NCBI RefSeq assembly: GCF_000219915.2 | Contig: NC_017964.1 | Location: 4,216,001 to 4,280,000 of the forward strand | From: Advenella kashmirensis WT001 | Lineage (GTDB): Bacteria > Pseudomonadota > Gammaproteobacteria > Burkholderiales > Burkholderiaceae_B | Direction of reading: 5' to 3' | DNA length: 64,000 nucleotides | In this document: piece by piece, positions 38,379 through 47,549 of the stretch | How positions within the stretch are numbered: position 1 is the stretch's first letter | Layout of the letters: each line of letters opens with the position of its first letter | Made by a program: the position numbers and the translations under genes | The notes under the pieces: generated by a model | What the model was told of the DNA's origin: nothing | The model's database searches: none | The model's input: the letters and a program-made list of their open reading frames with translations, nothing else

Positions 38379-40483
38379 TTATTTGCTGCGGGCGCTGATG
38401 ACTTCTTCGGCAACGTTCTTCGGAGCTTCAGCGTATTGCTTGAATTCCATCGTGTACGTTGCACGACCCTGTGTCAGAGAACGCAGATTGGTTGCATAAC
38501 CAAACATTTCTGCCAGTGGCACTTCGGCTTTAATCACTTTACCGCCACCAACCATATCGTCCATACCCTGAACCATACCACGGCGTGAGGACAAATCGCC
38601 CATCACTGTACCGGCGTAATCTTCAGGTGTTTCCACTTCTACAGCCATCATCGGCTCCAGCAGAACCGCCTGGGCCTTGCGCATCCCTTCCTTGAAGGCC
38701 ATGGATGCGGCCATGCGGAAGGCATTTTCGTTCGAGTCGACATCATGGTAAGAACCGAAGAACAGGGTTACCTTGACATCAACGACCGGGTATCCGGCGA
38801 CGACACCGGCAGACAGGGTTTCCTGAATACCTTTGTCAACGGCAGGAATGTATTCACGAGGAACCACACCGCCCTTGATCGCGTCAACGAATTCGTAACC
38901 GGCGCCACCAGGAGGCAGCGGCTCCAGTTTGAGTACAACGTGACCATACTGACCACGACCACCGGACTGTTTGACGAATTTGCCTTCAACTTCTTCACAT
39001 ACCTTGCGGATGGTTTCACGGTAGGCCACTTGTGGTTTACCCACGTTGGCTTCCACGTTGAACTCGCGCTTCATGCGATCGACCAGAATTTCCAGGTGCA
39101 GCTCGCCCATACCGGAAATGATGGTCTGGCCTGATTCTTCGTCACTGCGCACGCGGAAGGATGGATCCTCTGCGGCCAGACGAGACAGGGCCATACCCAT
39201 TCTTTCCTGGTCAGCCTTGGTTTTTGGCTCGACTGCCTGTGAAATCACGGGCTCTGGGAATACCATGCGTTCAAGCATGATATGCGAATCCACGTCACAC
39301 AGGGTTTCGCCCGTTGTCACGTCTTTAAGACCGACCACAGCGGCGATGTCGCCTGCCAGCACTTCCTTGATTTCTGCACGGTTGTTTGCATGCATCTGCA
39401 GAATCCGGCCGATACGCTCTTTTTTACCCTTGATCGGGTTGTAGACTGTATCACCAGAGGCCAGAACGCCTGAATAAACACGTACGAAAGTCAGCTGACC
39501 AACGAAAGGATCGGTCATCAGCTTGAATGCCAGCGCAGAGAATTTTTCCTTGTCATCGGCCTTGCGGGTGATAGGGTTACCCTCATCATCTTCACCGGTA
39601 ACAGGAGGAATATCGGCCGGTGAAGGCAGATAATCAATCACTGCATCCAGCATGCGCTGCACGCCCTTGTTCTTGAACGCGGTACCACAAAGCATGGGTT
39701 GAATTTCACATGCAATGGTGCGGGTACGAATCGCCTGGTGGATTTCCTCTTCGCTCAGCTCGCCGCTCTCAAGGTATTTTTCCATGAGTTCTTCGGAAGC
39801 TTCGGCAGCGGTTTCAACCAGTTTTTCGCGCCATTCATTGGCAGAATCCACCAGTTCAGCAGGAATATCCAGGTATTCAAACTTGGTACCCTGGCTGGCT
39901 TCGTCCCAGATGATGGCTTTCATCTTGATCAGATCGACCACGCCGGTGAAGGTATCTTCAGACCCGATAGGAATGACGATAGGCACAGGATGGCGCGCAG
40001 GCGCGTTTTCAACTGGTCATAAACCTTGAAGAAATTTGCACCGGTACGGTCCATTTTGTTCACAAAGGCCAGACGCGGCACTTTGTACTTGTTGGCCTGA
40101 CGCCATACGGTTTCGGATTGGGGCTGAACGCCGCCTACTGCACAGTAAACCATGCAGGCGCCATCGAGCACGCGCATGGAACGCTCAACTTCAATCGTGA
40201 AGTCAACGTGTCCGGGCGTATCGATGATATTGATGCGGTGTTCCGGATAGTTACCCGCCATGCCCCGCCAGAAAGCGGTGGTCGCGGCTGAAGTAATGGT
40301 GATACCGCGTTCCTGTTCCTGCTCCATCCAGTCCATCGTTGCTGCACCATCGTGCACTTCACCGATTTTATGGCTCACACCGGTATAAAACAGAATGCGT
40401 TCTGTTGTTGTCGTTTTACCGGCGTCAATGTGGGCAGAAATACCGATGTTGCGGTATCGTTCGAGCGGGGTTTTGCGGGCCAT
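38379..40483 (-). CDS. fusA: Elongation factor G (one frame break)
   Basis: The restored product is 701 residues, the normal size. The N-terminal GTPase domain has [20 protein letters not shown] (G1), [15 protein letters not shown] (G3) and [12 protein letters not shown] (G4). One A is missing near 39990: the frame reads RLRAILCL instead of [19 protein letters not shown], and the rest continues in the next frame (domains II-V, including [19 protein letters not shown] and [20 protein letters not shown]). EF-G drives translocation and ribosome recycling. Because it is essential, this break is almost surely a sequence error. It is 15 nt downstream of rpsG. Confidence 0.96.
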
Positions 40484-40498
40484 GGTTGTGTCCTTAAA

Positions 40499-40969
40499 TT
40501 ACCAGCGGAAATGGGAGAAGGCTTTGTTGGCCTCTGCCATTTTGTGTGTGTCTTCACGCTTTTTCATTGCAGCGCCGCGGCCTTCGGCCGCATCCATCAG
40601 CTCCCCGGCAAGACGAAGGTCCATGGATTTTTCACCGCGTTTTTTGGCGGCTTCACGCAGCCAGCGCATTGCCAGCGCGAGGCGACGAACGGGACGGACT
40701 TCGACGGGTACCTGATAGTTGGCACCACCCACGCGACGGCTTTTGACCTCGACGATGGGTTTGATGTTGTTGATTGCCAGGTTGAACACTTCAATAGGTT
40801 CTTTACCTGTTTTGGCCTGAACATGATCAAGCGCGCCATAAATGATACGTTCTGCGACGGCTTTCTTGCCTGCCAGCATGACAACGTTCATGAATTTTGC
40901 AAGATCAACACTGCCGAATTTTGGATCAGGCAGGATCTCGCGTTTTGGTACTTCGCGACGACGTGGCAT
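40499..40969 (-). CDS. rpsG: 30S ribosomal protein S7
   Basis: 156 residues, [20 protein letters not shown] onward, including the S7 signature in [20 protein letters not shown]. It organises the 30S head around the 3' domain of 16S rRNA and is the translational repressor of the str operon in Escherichia coli. It lies about 190 nt downstream of rpsL. Confidence 0.98.
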   Translation of the reverse strand: MPRRREVPKREILPDPKFGSVDLAKFMNVVMLAGKKAVAERIIYGALDHVQAKTGKEPIEVFNLAINNIKPIVEVKSRRVGGANYQVPVEVRPVRRLALAMRWLREAAKKRGEKSMDLRLAGELMDAAEGRGAAMKKREDTHKMAEANKAFSHFRW

Positions 40970-41160
40970 TGTACTTCCTTAGAGTGTCTGTTTCAGTTGA
41001 ACCACTTGCGTGGCCGTGGCTGCCTATATGAGAGGTCAGCCCCTTACGTACCGCAGATAATTTTTTCTCGCAGCTGCGGCTGCACGCTTACCAACCGGTG
41101 GGAAGGAAGCATTTTTTTGTGCGTGAGCACCAAACCGGATGAAACCGTTGAAAAAGCGAA

Positions 41161-41538
41161 TTAGGCTTTCTTCGGACGTTTTGCACCGTATTTGGAACGC
41201 GACTGTTTACGGTCCTTGACGCCTTGCAGGTCAAGTGAACCGCGCACGATGTGATAGCGCACACCCGGGAGGTCTTTTACACGACCGCCACGAACAAGAA
41301 CCACGGAGTGTTCCTGCAGGTTGTGACCTTCACCACCGATATACGAAATAACTTCGAAACCGTTGGTCAAGCGCACTTTGGCAACTTTACGCATCGCAGA
41401 GTTAGGTTTTTTAGGTGTGGTGGTATACACGCGAGTGCATACGCCACGACGCTGAGGGCAGTTTTCAAGTGCAGGACTTTTGCTGCTCTCATGGCTGCTT
41501 ACGCGCGGTTTACGCACGAGCTGGCTGATGGTTGGCAT
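41161..41538 (-). CDS. rpsL: 30S ribosomal protein S12
   Basis: 125 residues, [20 protein letters not shown] onward. The signature [20 protein letters not shown] and the [20 protein letters not shown] loop are intact. The streptomycin-site lysines (K43 in TTPKKPNSA and K88 equivalents) appear to be wild type, except that the second loop reads [13 protein letters not shown] as expected. First gene of the str operon; a 930-nt non-coding region precedes it. Confidence 0.98.
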   Translation of the reverse strand: MPTISQLVRKPRVSSHESSKSPALENCPQRRGVCTRVYTTTPKKPNSAMRKVAKVRLTNGFEVISYIGGEGHNLQEHSVVLVRGGRVKDLPGVRYHIVRGSLDLQGVKDRKQSRSKYGAKRPKKA

Positions 41539-41692
41539 GACCTTCTATCCTATTTCATGTACAGAAAACCTGTACCGATTTATATTTGCGTCTGTTTTAC
41601 GTACTGACGTTAATGTACGCCCGGGGAAGAATGGACAGCAAAGTCGCGATGGTAGCGCCGGCATATGACCGGAGCGTGTCGGGACTGTTCGG

Positions 41693-41722
41693 ACAGGTTT
41701 TTCTCTTGCTGAAAAAACCTGT
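41693..41722. repeat. Perfect 10-bp inverted repeat ACAGGTTTTT/AAAAACCTGT
   Basis: The arms are separated by 10 nt. The structure lies about 155 nt upstream of rpsL. It might be a terminator-like or attenuator structure of the str leader; the base composition (A/T in the loop-proximal half) is unlike a classic terminator. Confidence 0.5.
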
Positions 41723-42315
41723 ACAGGCTTTGTGCGCTAGACAGATGACCAACACGACTGTTGCTTTTATGCACGTTGCTGTGTTGCCCGCCTGCATGTT
41801 GCTTTGGCACGACATTCTGACCAGGATACTGCTCTTAAAATTGTGCTCCCGAAGATGTCTTCGCGCCCGATTGTGAAAGAAAGCTCCAGAGAAGTTTGCG
41901 TGAAACGTTCAATGAAATATTGCTTTGCCACAAATTACCGGGGCCAGCCGCGTTACATGTTCTGCTTCCTGATTGATGCGCCTTGCGCTAAGCGCATGTA
42001 TGCGCCAGGCTGCAACACCAACTCGAAACCAGCATCATTTCACCAGGAAAACCATAAGCTTTCCATAAACCCAGAAGCCACGCGCAAATATCACGCACAC
42101 GCAACTGAAAGCGTCAAAAGGCGCCTTTCACAAAGCGCCTGTCGGCGAAACGACCATATAACAGAGACCTTAAAACAACCAAAGAGCAACAAGTCTTACT
42201 GCTATTACCTAGCACTATTTCCACTAGGTAGCCCGTCACATTAACACAATCCCTATAAAACGTCAAGAAAACAGTACGTTGCACCCCTTAAGAATCGCAC
42301 AGCCAGGGCCTGACA

Positions 42316-42341
42316 AAAGGCCGGAAAATGCTTCGGCCTTT
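42316..42341. terminator. Hairpin AAAGGCCG/CGGCCTTT upstream of the response regulator
   Basis: A perfect 8-bp stem with a 10-nt loop. On the minus strand it is followed by TTTTG, on the plus strand by ACGCTCTTT. No gene upstream would use it as terminator unless an unannotated RNA exists in the gap. Confidence 0.4.
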
Positions 42342-42383
42342 ACGCTCTTTAGTGAAATAGTCCATAAAAAACAACGGTTTTGC

Positions 42384-42389
42384 TATAAT
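42384..42389 (+). promoter_or_regulatory. -10 box candidate for the two-component operon
   Basis: A perfect TATAAT in TTTTGCTATAATTGCC, 80 nt upstream of the response regulator start; no good -35 box is visible at 16-18 nt, so an extended -10 (TGC before the hexamer) may act instead. Confidence 0.45.
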
Positions 42390-42469
42390 TGCCTACTAAA
42401 TTCCCGCCTTGCGGGGCCATGCGCCAGGCCAGCGATCCTGCGCCTCGCCATACTAGGAAAAAAAATCAC

Positions 42470-43219
42470 ATGAAGATTGCCATACTAGAAGATGATCTCG
42501 CCCAGGCGGCGCAAATGGTGCAGGCTGTAGAAAACATGGGGTATGGCTGCACACATTACAGTTCAGGCAAAGAACTCATGTCTGCTCTGCGGGATCCTGA
42601 AATGTTCAATCTGCTCATTCTGGACTGGGAACTGCCCGAAATTACCGGCAAGGATGTCCTGACCTGGGTGCGCAGCAACATTGGGTATTCCCTGCCGGTG
42701 CTGTTCCTGACCAGTCGGACCAGCGAAGAAGACCTGGTCGAAGCCATTGAGGCCGGTGCCGACGATTACATTGCCAAACCCTATACGACACAGGCCCTGC
42801 GTGTGCGCATACTATCGCTGCTGCGCCGCGCCAATCCGGCCGATGTTGACAATACCGTGATTGAAGTCGGCCCCTATCACATCGACACGCAAATGCGTTC
42901 GGTACGCCTGCACAACGAAGTGGTTGCCCTGGCGCCCAAGGAGTTTGACCTGGCGGTTCTGTTTTTCCGCAACATGGGGCGGCTGTTTTCTCGCGATGCG
43001 CTGAGCGCATCCATCTGGAATCGCGAAATTCCCGCCACCTCCCGCACGCTGGACACGCATTTGTCCAACGTCAGGCAAAAGCTGCAGATTCGCCCCGAGA
43101 ACGGGCTACGCATTGTGTCATCGTACGCACTGGGCTATCGCCTGGAAACGGTGACAGAGCCTGCTGCCACAGACACCCAGGCACAGCCTAAACAGACCCG
43201 CGTCTCCGGTCTCTCATGA
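42470..43219 (+). CDS. OmpR-family response regulator
   Basis: 249 residues, starting MKIAILEDDLAQAAQMVQAV at ATG 42470; an AGGA is 11 nt upstream. The receiver domain has the acidic pocket (Glu7, Asp8, Asp9), phospho-acceptor Asp52 in LLILDWELPE, and Lys103 in DDYIAKPYTT. The C-terminal winged helix (about residues 130-230) includes LAPKEFDLAVLFFRNMGRLF and SRTLDTHLSNVRQKL. Its stop overlaps the FecR/LysM gene start (ATGA). It probably answers to the CHASE2 kinase two genes downstream; the target genes are unknown. Confidence 0.9.
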   Translation: MKIAILEDDLAQAAQMVQAVENMGYGCTHYSSGKELMSALRDPEMFNLLILDWELPEITGKDVLTWVRSNIGYSLPVLFLTSRTSEEDLVEAIEAGADDYIAKPYTTQALRVRILSLLRRANPADVDNTVIEVGPYHIDTQMRSVRLHNEVVALAPKEFDLAVLFFRNMGRLFSRDALSASIWNREIPATSRTLDTHLSNVRQKLQIRPENGLRIVSSYALGYRLETVTEPAATDTQAQPKQTRVSGLS

Positions 43220-44331
43220 ACACATCCAGAGCAATCCTGGTATATCTGCTGTCCTTGCTTATGATCGGCGCGCTGGTCAGCAGCCCGGCTTTCGGTCAGG
43301 CAACGGGCGCGCGTGGCGACTATTTCACCTATCGATTTCTTCCCGGCGATATTCTGCTGACGCTGTCCCAGCGCTTTACCCAGAATCAGGAAAACTGGAA
43401 AACCATTCGCAAAATCAACGGCATAGCCGATCAATACAAGATTCCTGTCGGCTTTGAACTGAAAATCCCGTTTTCCCTGATTGACGAGATCCCTGCGAGC
43501 GCGACCATTTCTCACTTGCGCGGACAGGCGTTTCTTAACGGTTCGCCGATCACGCAAGTTGGTGGCCAGATCAACGAGGGCGCGGTCATTACGACGGGCC
43601 CCAACAGCAACGTTACTCTGACGCTGCCGGACAACAGCAAGGTTCTGGTACCGGTCAACAGCACCATCACCGCAAAACGGCTGCAGCGCTTTTCGGGCAC
43701 AGGCTATATCGACGCCATCTTCACCATCGACCGCGGCGAAGTCCAGAGTCATGTCAACCCGGGCGGCGAAGGCGTGGGGCGCTTTGAAATCCGAACTCCG
43801 GTAAGTGTTACCGGGGTTCGCGGCACCATCCTGCGTGCGGGAACGCACCAGGACAAGGGCGGCGCCTACAGCGCCATCATCAAGGGCCAGGCCGATTTTT
43901 CGCCAGCCGATGGGGCCACGCTTACCAGGCTAGGTAATAACCAGGGTACGGTAACCGACGCTGCCGGAAAACCTTCGGGAACATACGCATTGCTGGCGCC
44001 GCCGGTTTTACATCCGATGGGCGCGCAATCACACAATCGTCAGCTTCGTTTTGATCCGGTTGCTGGTGCCGTTGCCTATGAACTTGTCCTGGCTGAAGAC
44101 AGCGAGGGTTATGACGTACTGTGGAGCCAGCGCATTACCGGCACCACGGCGACCCTGCCGGCAGTACGCAATGGTACTGTCTACGTGCTGGTACGCTCCG
44201 TTGACCAGCAGATGCTGACGGGCGACCACGCGGTGCTGCAAATCGAGCAAACGATGAATACGATCAATGATGGACAGGGATCGCCCGTCGGCGTCGGTAA
44301 CGGCAGCTACCTGCTGCGGCCCGCGTTTTAA
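43216..44331 (+). CDS. Secreted FecR-domain protein with LysM domain
   Basis: 371 residues. A signal peptide (MNTSRAILVYLLSLLMIGAL to AFGQ) is followed by a LysM module (about residues 36-88: FTYRFLPGDILLTLSQRFTQ, then KINGIADQYKIPVGFELKIP) that should bind peptidoglycan. A FecR domain (about 95-220) contains RGQAFLNGSPITQVGGQINE, GAVITTGPNSNVTLTLPDNS and TPVSVTGVRGTILRAG. The C-terminal 100 residues look like a fibronectin-type fold (LRFDPVAGAVAYELVLAEDS). FecR domains transmit signals across the envelope; here it lies between a response regulator and a CHASE2 kinase, a conserved gene order, so it may supply the periplasmic sensor. Confidence 0.85.
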   Translation: MNTSRAILVYLLSLLMIGALVSSPAFGQATGARGDYFTYRFLPGDILLTLSQRFTQNQENWKTIRKINGIADQYKIPVGFELKIPFSLIDEIPASATISHLRGQAFLNGSPITQVGGQINEGAVITTGPNSNVTLTLPDNSKVLVPVNSTITAKRLQRFSGTGYIDAIFTIDRGEVQSHVNPGGEGVGRFEIRTPVSVTGVRGTILRAGTHQDKGGAYSAIIKGQADFSPADGATLTRLGNNQGTVTDAAGKPSGTYALLAPPVLHPMGAQSHNRQLRFDPVAGAVAYELVLAEDSEGYDVLWSQRITGTTATLPAVRNGTVYVLVRSVDQQMLTGDHAVLQIEQTMNTINDGQGSPVGVGNGSYLLRPAF

Positions 44332-44346
44332 GCGGCGGCAGGCGTA

Positions 44347-46710
44347 ATGCTGGGTACGCTTGGCCGACGCTTTCATCGGGAATGGGTTCTGGTTACACTG
44401 CTGATCCTGACCGTAACTGCAGTATGCAGCCAGTTTTCGCTTCTGTCGCGTTTCAGTTTTACCCTGTACGATGTAGCTGTCAATTACACAAAAGCGCGGC
44501 AGCCCGCGCCGGACATTGCCATTGTCGTCATCGACGACAAGAGCCTGACACAAATCGGTTTCTGGCCATGGGAGCGCAATGTTCACGCGAATCTGCTGAC
44601 ATCGCTGCGCAATGCGCGCGCTGTGGGATTCGATATTCTTTTTGCCGATGCCGACCCCCATGACCCCCAGGGTGATCAACAGCTGGAGCAGGCCATTGAA
44701 CGCAATGGCACGGTGGTGCTGGCCAATTTTCTGACTGATCCCGGCCAGCAATTGCCGGTCAATCCCATCGCCAAACTGGCAGATGCCGCCCGTGCGCTTG
44801 GCTTTATCAATATTGTGCCCGATTCCGACGGCATGGTGCGCCGCATCCGTTTGACCGCGCCCCAGGACAACACGCAACAGCATTTTGCCCTGGCGATGCT
44901 GGCCGCCGGCGGCGATTCCGCCACGGTCGCCTCGCTCGCCGCACGCAGCACGCAACGCCCCTATCTGATCCCCTATGTGGGCTCCCCGCTCACCTTCCCC
45001 ATGATTTCATACAGCGACGTGCTGTTCGGTCGTATTCCAGCCAGCTATTTCAACAACAAGTATGTCCTGATCGGCGCATGGGGAACCGGGATGGGCGATC
45101 GTTTTCCGACGCCGACCGCCACGAGCACCGTAGACAATATGTCGGGCGTCGAAGTCCTGGCCAACGTGCTGCAAGCGGCGCGTGAAGACAACTGGATTAC
45201 CGAGCCCGGGACGTGGACGCACACATTGATCTCCCTGGTACCGGTGCTGTTGTTATTAATTGCGATCAGGCAACTGTCGCCCCGTCGAGTCCTGTTTGCC
45301 ACGCTGGTGGCGCTGTTACTGGTGCTGGCCGGTTCACTGCTGACACTGGCCCTGGCCAGCTACTGGGTGTCTCCTGTCGCAGCCATGAGCGGGATTGCGC
45401 TGACCTATCCCGTCTGGAGCTGGCGCACGCAGGAAATTGCCCTGAACCAGATGAGTTGGGAAATGAGTGAACTCAATCGCGAGTACCCCCTGCTACGGGC
45501 AGAGATGGAATTGGCCGATGTGCCCCAGAAATTTCATTTGTCATTAAACGAACGAATCATGGAGTTGCGCTTTGCGCTGAACCGGGTGCGTTCACTACGC
45601 CAGTTCATCAGCGACAGCTTCAACGCCATTCCGGACCCCGCCCTGGTCTTTGACGCCAGCCATCAGCTCACGCTGTGGACCGGTAGCGCCAAACGATATA
45701 TGGCCAGCCTGGGCGATCTGGCGCTGACCGAAGGGCTGCCGGTGCAGACCTTGCTCACTGCCATTATTCCCGATGCGTCGATATGTCGTGAACTGACGGC
45801 AGCCATTGAACATCCTGAGCGCGCCCTATCGGGGCAAATGTCGGAGACCGACAATGCGGCAACCGGCATTCATGCCGAGGAAGGATTCGAAGTGCGTGAT
45901 CGCGCCGGCAATGACCTGTTGCTCAAATCCATGCCGACCTATACTGCCGGCCATCGCCGCTCGGGATATATCCTGAACCTGATCGATATTAGTGCGCTGC
46001 GTCAGGCCGAACGCAAGCGTGATGACACCTTGCGATTTATCTCGCATGACATGCGGGCGCCGCAAAACTCCATCCTGGCATTGATCGATCTGCAGGCAGA
46101 TGCGACGCGCGCCTTGCCCACCGACACGCTGTTGCAACGCATCAGCCATTTATCGGAAAGAACCATTGGTCTGGTGGAAGACTTCGTACAGTTTACGCGT
46201 GCAGAAAAGGCGGACATCGAATTTGTACCGCTTAATCTGAGTGATCTGTTGCAGGACGCCATCAATGAACTCTGGGTCGATAGCCGGGCGCGCAATATTT
46301 CGATTGTGAGCGACATCACACCGCTATGCGCCTTTATCAAAGGGGATCAGTCTTTGCTGATGCGCTGCCTGGGCAATTTGCTGGACAACGCCTTCAAATA
46401 CAGCGCAGACAATACAACGGTTACCTGTAGCCTGGCCTCGGCAGGCGACTTCTGGGAGGTGAGCATACGCGACCAGGGATGTGGCATCAGCGAGCAAGAT
46501 CAGCAACACCTGTTCACGCTATTTACCCGCGTGGGCGCGGCCCGTGAACAAGACCCCGGGGGGCTGGGCCTGGGTCTGGTCTTTGTCAAGACCGTGGTCA
46601 CGCGCCATCATGGCGATATTCGCGTACAGTCGACGCCAGGCGTCGGGTCTACTTTTATCGTCCGCCTGCCTAAGGATGAGGCTGAAGAATCCGCCGCGCT
46701 TTCTCTATAA
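44347..46710 (+). CDS. CHASE2-domain sensor histidine kinase
   Basis: 787 residues. An N-terminal membrane segment is followed by the periplasmic CHASE2 domain (about residues 40-295; DIAIVVIDDKSLTQIGFWPW and FINIVPDSDGMVRRIRL are typical). Three membrane helices follow (about 297-365), then a PAS-like segment (about 420-545). HisKA has the phospho-acceptor His567 in DTLRFISHDMRAPQNSILAL. The ATPase domain includes GNLLDNAFKYSADN (N box), IRDQGCGIS (G1) and GGLGLGLVFVKTVV (G2). The start is 15 nt after the FecR gene. It would phosphorylate the response regulator at 42470. Its 3' end overlaps the convergent lyase gene by 41 nt. Confidence 0.9.
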   Translation: MLGTLGRRFHREWVLVTLLILTVTAVCSQFSLLSRFSFTLYDVAVNYTKARQPAPDIAIVVIDDKSLTQIGFWPWERNVHANLLTSLRNARAVGFDILFADADPHDPQGDQQLEQAIERNGTVVLANFLTDPGQQLPVNPIAKLADAARALGFINIVPDSDGMVRRIRLTAPQDNTQQHFALAMLAAGGDSATVASLAARSTQRPYLIPYVGSPLTFPMISYSDVLFGRIPASYFNNKYVLIGAWGTGMGDRFPTPTATSTVDNMSGVEVLANVLQAAREDNWITEPGTWTHTLISLVPVLLLLIAIRQLSPRRVLFATLVALLLVLAGSLLTLALASYWVSPVAAMSGIALTYPVWSWRTQEIALNQMSWEMSELNREYPLLRAEMELADVPQKFHLSLNERIMELRFALNRVRSLRQFISDSFNAIPDPALVFDASHQLTLWTGSAKRYMASLGDLALTEGLPVQTLLTAIIPDASICRELTAAIEHPERALSGQMSETDNAATGIHAEEGFEVRDRAGNDLLLKSMPTYTAGHRRSGYILNLIDISALRQAERKRDDTLRFISHDMRAPQNSILALIDLQADATRALPTDTLLQRISHLSERTIGLVEDFVQFTRAEKADIEFVPLNLSDLLQDAINELWVDSRARNISIVSDITPLCAFIKGDQSLLMRCLGNLLDNAFKYSADNTTVTCSLASAGDFWEVSIRDQGCGISEQDQQHLFTLFTRVGAAREQDPGGLGLGLVFVKTVVTRHHGDIRVQSTPGVGSTFIVRLPKDEAEESAALSL

Positions 46711-47479
46711 CCGGCATATCCACCATCTGGCCATCCAGCTTGAACGCCGCCCGCCCGCTTTTCTCATGTTCATTCAGTACCCGCTGGGCCCAGTCCTTTT
46801 CCTGCGCCGTTGGTTCAAATACCTCATGAATCACCGCCAGTTGGGCAGGATGAATGCAAAGCGCGCCTGCAAACCCCATGCCTTTGGCCAGCGAGACTGA
46901 TTTTCTGAGTCCGTCGGTATCAGCAATATCCGGAAACACGCCGTCCAGTGGCGCATCAATGCCCGCCGCCCGGCTTTGGATTACCAGTTGCGGACGCACT
47001 GCCGCCAGCAGTTGCTGCGCTCCTTGCGAATCGCGATCCATGTTCAGGTCCAGCGCCAGATCCAACGCACCAAAAGACAGGCGCGCTACACCAGGAGCCT
47101 GGCACAGCTCGGGCAGGCGCATAATGCCCAGCGCGCTTTCAATAATCGGGTAGACCGGCTTTTTGGCCATCCCCGCAGCCTTGATCTGCGATTCGCTTTC
47201 GGCCTTGGGCAGCATTACACCCGTGATATTCGCAAGCTTCGCGCAGACGGCAATATCATCGTTGAACCAACGACTGCGCGCATCATTGACGCGCAACAGA
47301 AACTGCTGCTCGGGATTGGTAGTGGCAAATTCGCGCAGCGCATCGCGTGCGCTTTGCTTGGCATCCTGCTCCACCGCATCTTCCAGATCAACGATGACAA
47401 TATCGGCGCCACTGGCCAGCGCCTTGGGAATTCTGTCAACCCGGGTGGCAGGGACAAACAGCGCGGATCGCATTTTCAT
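46670..47479 (-). CDS. ccl: CoA ester lyase, probable (S)-citramalyl-CoA lyase (HpcH/HpaI/CitE family)
   Basis: 269 residues, starting MKMRSALFVPATRVDRIPKA; the ATG at 47479 follows GGAG. Family motifs are DIVIVDLEDAVEQDAKQSAR (metal Glu), LLRVNDARSRWFNDD, YPIIESALGIMRLPELC (metal Glu) and LSFGALDLALDLNM (metal Asp). With the next two genes it gives the order lyase, CoA transferase, hydratase of the itaconate pathway: itaconate to itaconyl-CoA to citramalyl-CoA to acetyl-CoA and pyruvate (Sasikaran and colleagues, 2014). The assignment rests on this gene set; other short acyl-CoA substrates remain possible. Confidence 0.82.
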   Translation of the reverse strand: MKMRSALFVPATRVDRIPKALASGADIVIVDLEDAVEQDAKQSARDALREFATTNPEQQFLLRVNDARSRWFNDDIAVCAKLANITGVMLPKAESESQIKAAGMAKKPVYPIIESALGIMRLPELCQAPGVARLSFGALDLALDLNMDRDSQGAQQLLAAVRPQLVIQSRAAGIDAPLDGVFPDIADTDGLRKSVSLAKGMGFAGALCIHPAQLAVIHEVFEPTAQEKDWAQRVLNEHEKSGRAAFKLDGQMVDMPVIEKARRILQPHP

Positions 47480-47549
47480 GACTGGCAAACTCCTTGATTA
47501 TTATGGGGCGGCGGCGCTTTCGCCCCCGCTTGTGTGTATTGACTGGCCG

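Larger units (their letters stand above)
41539..42469. other. Long non-coding region between rpsL and the response regulator (divergent)
   Basis: About 930 nt between outward-facing genes. It should contain the str operon promoter (minus) and the two-component operon promoter (plus). Contents that can be seen: inverted repeats at 41693-41722, 42206-42230 (TACCTAG/CTAGGTA) and 42316-42341, a TATAAT box at 42384, and a CCCGC/GCGGG hairpin at 42403-42415. Frames of 96 and 146 codons here have no family resemblance or good ribosome-binding site. It could hide a small RNA. Confidence 0.55.

Noticed and set aside
40352..41164. Open frame of 270 codons on the plus strand
   Set aside because: Antisense to fusA and rpsG; an artefact of codon bias in ribosomal genes.
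41586..42244. Frames of 96 and 146 codons in the rpsL upstream gap
   Set aside because: No ribosome-binding site, no family resemblance and no codon pattern like the neighbours.
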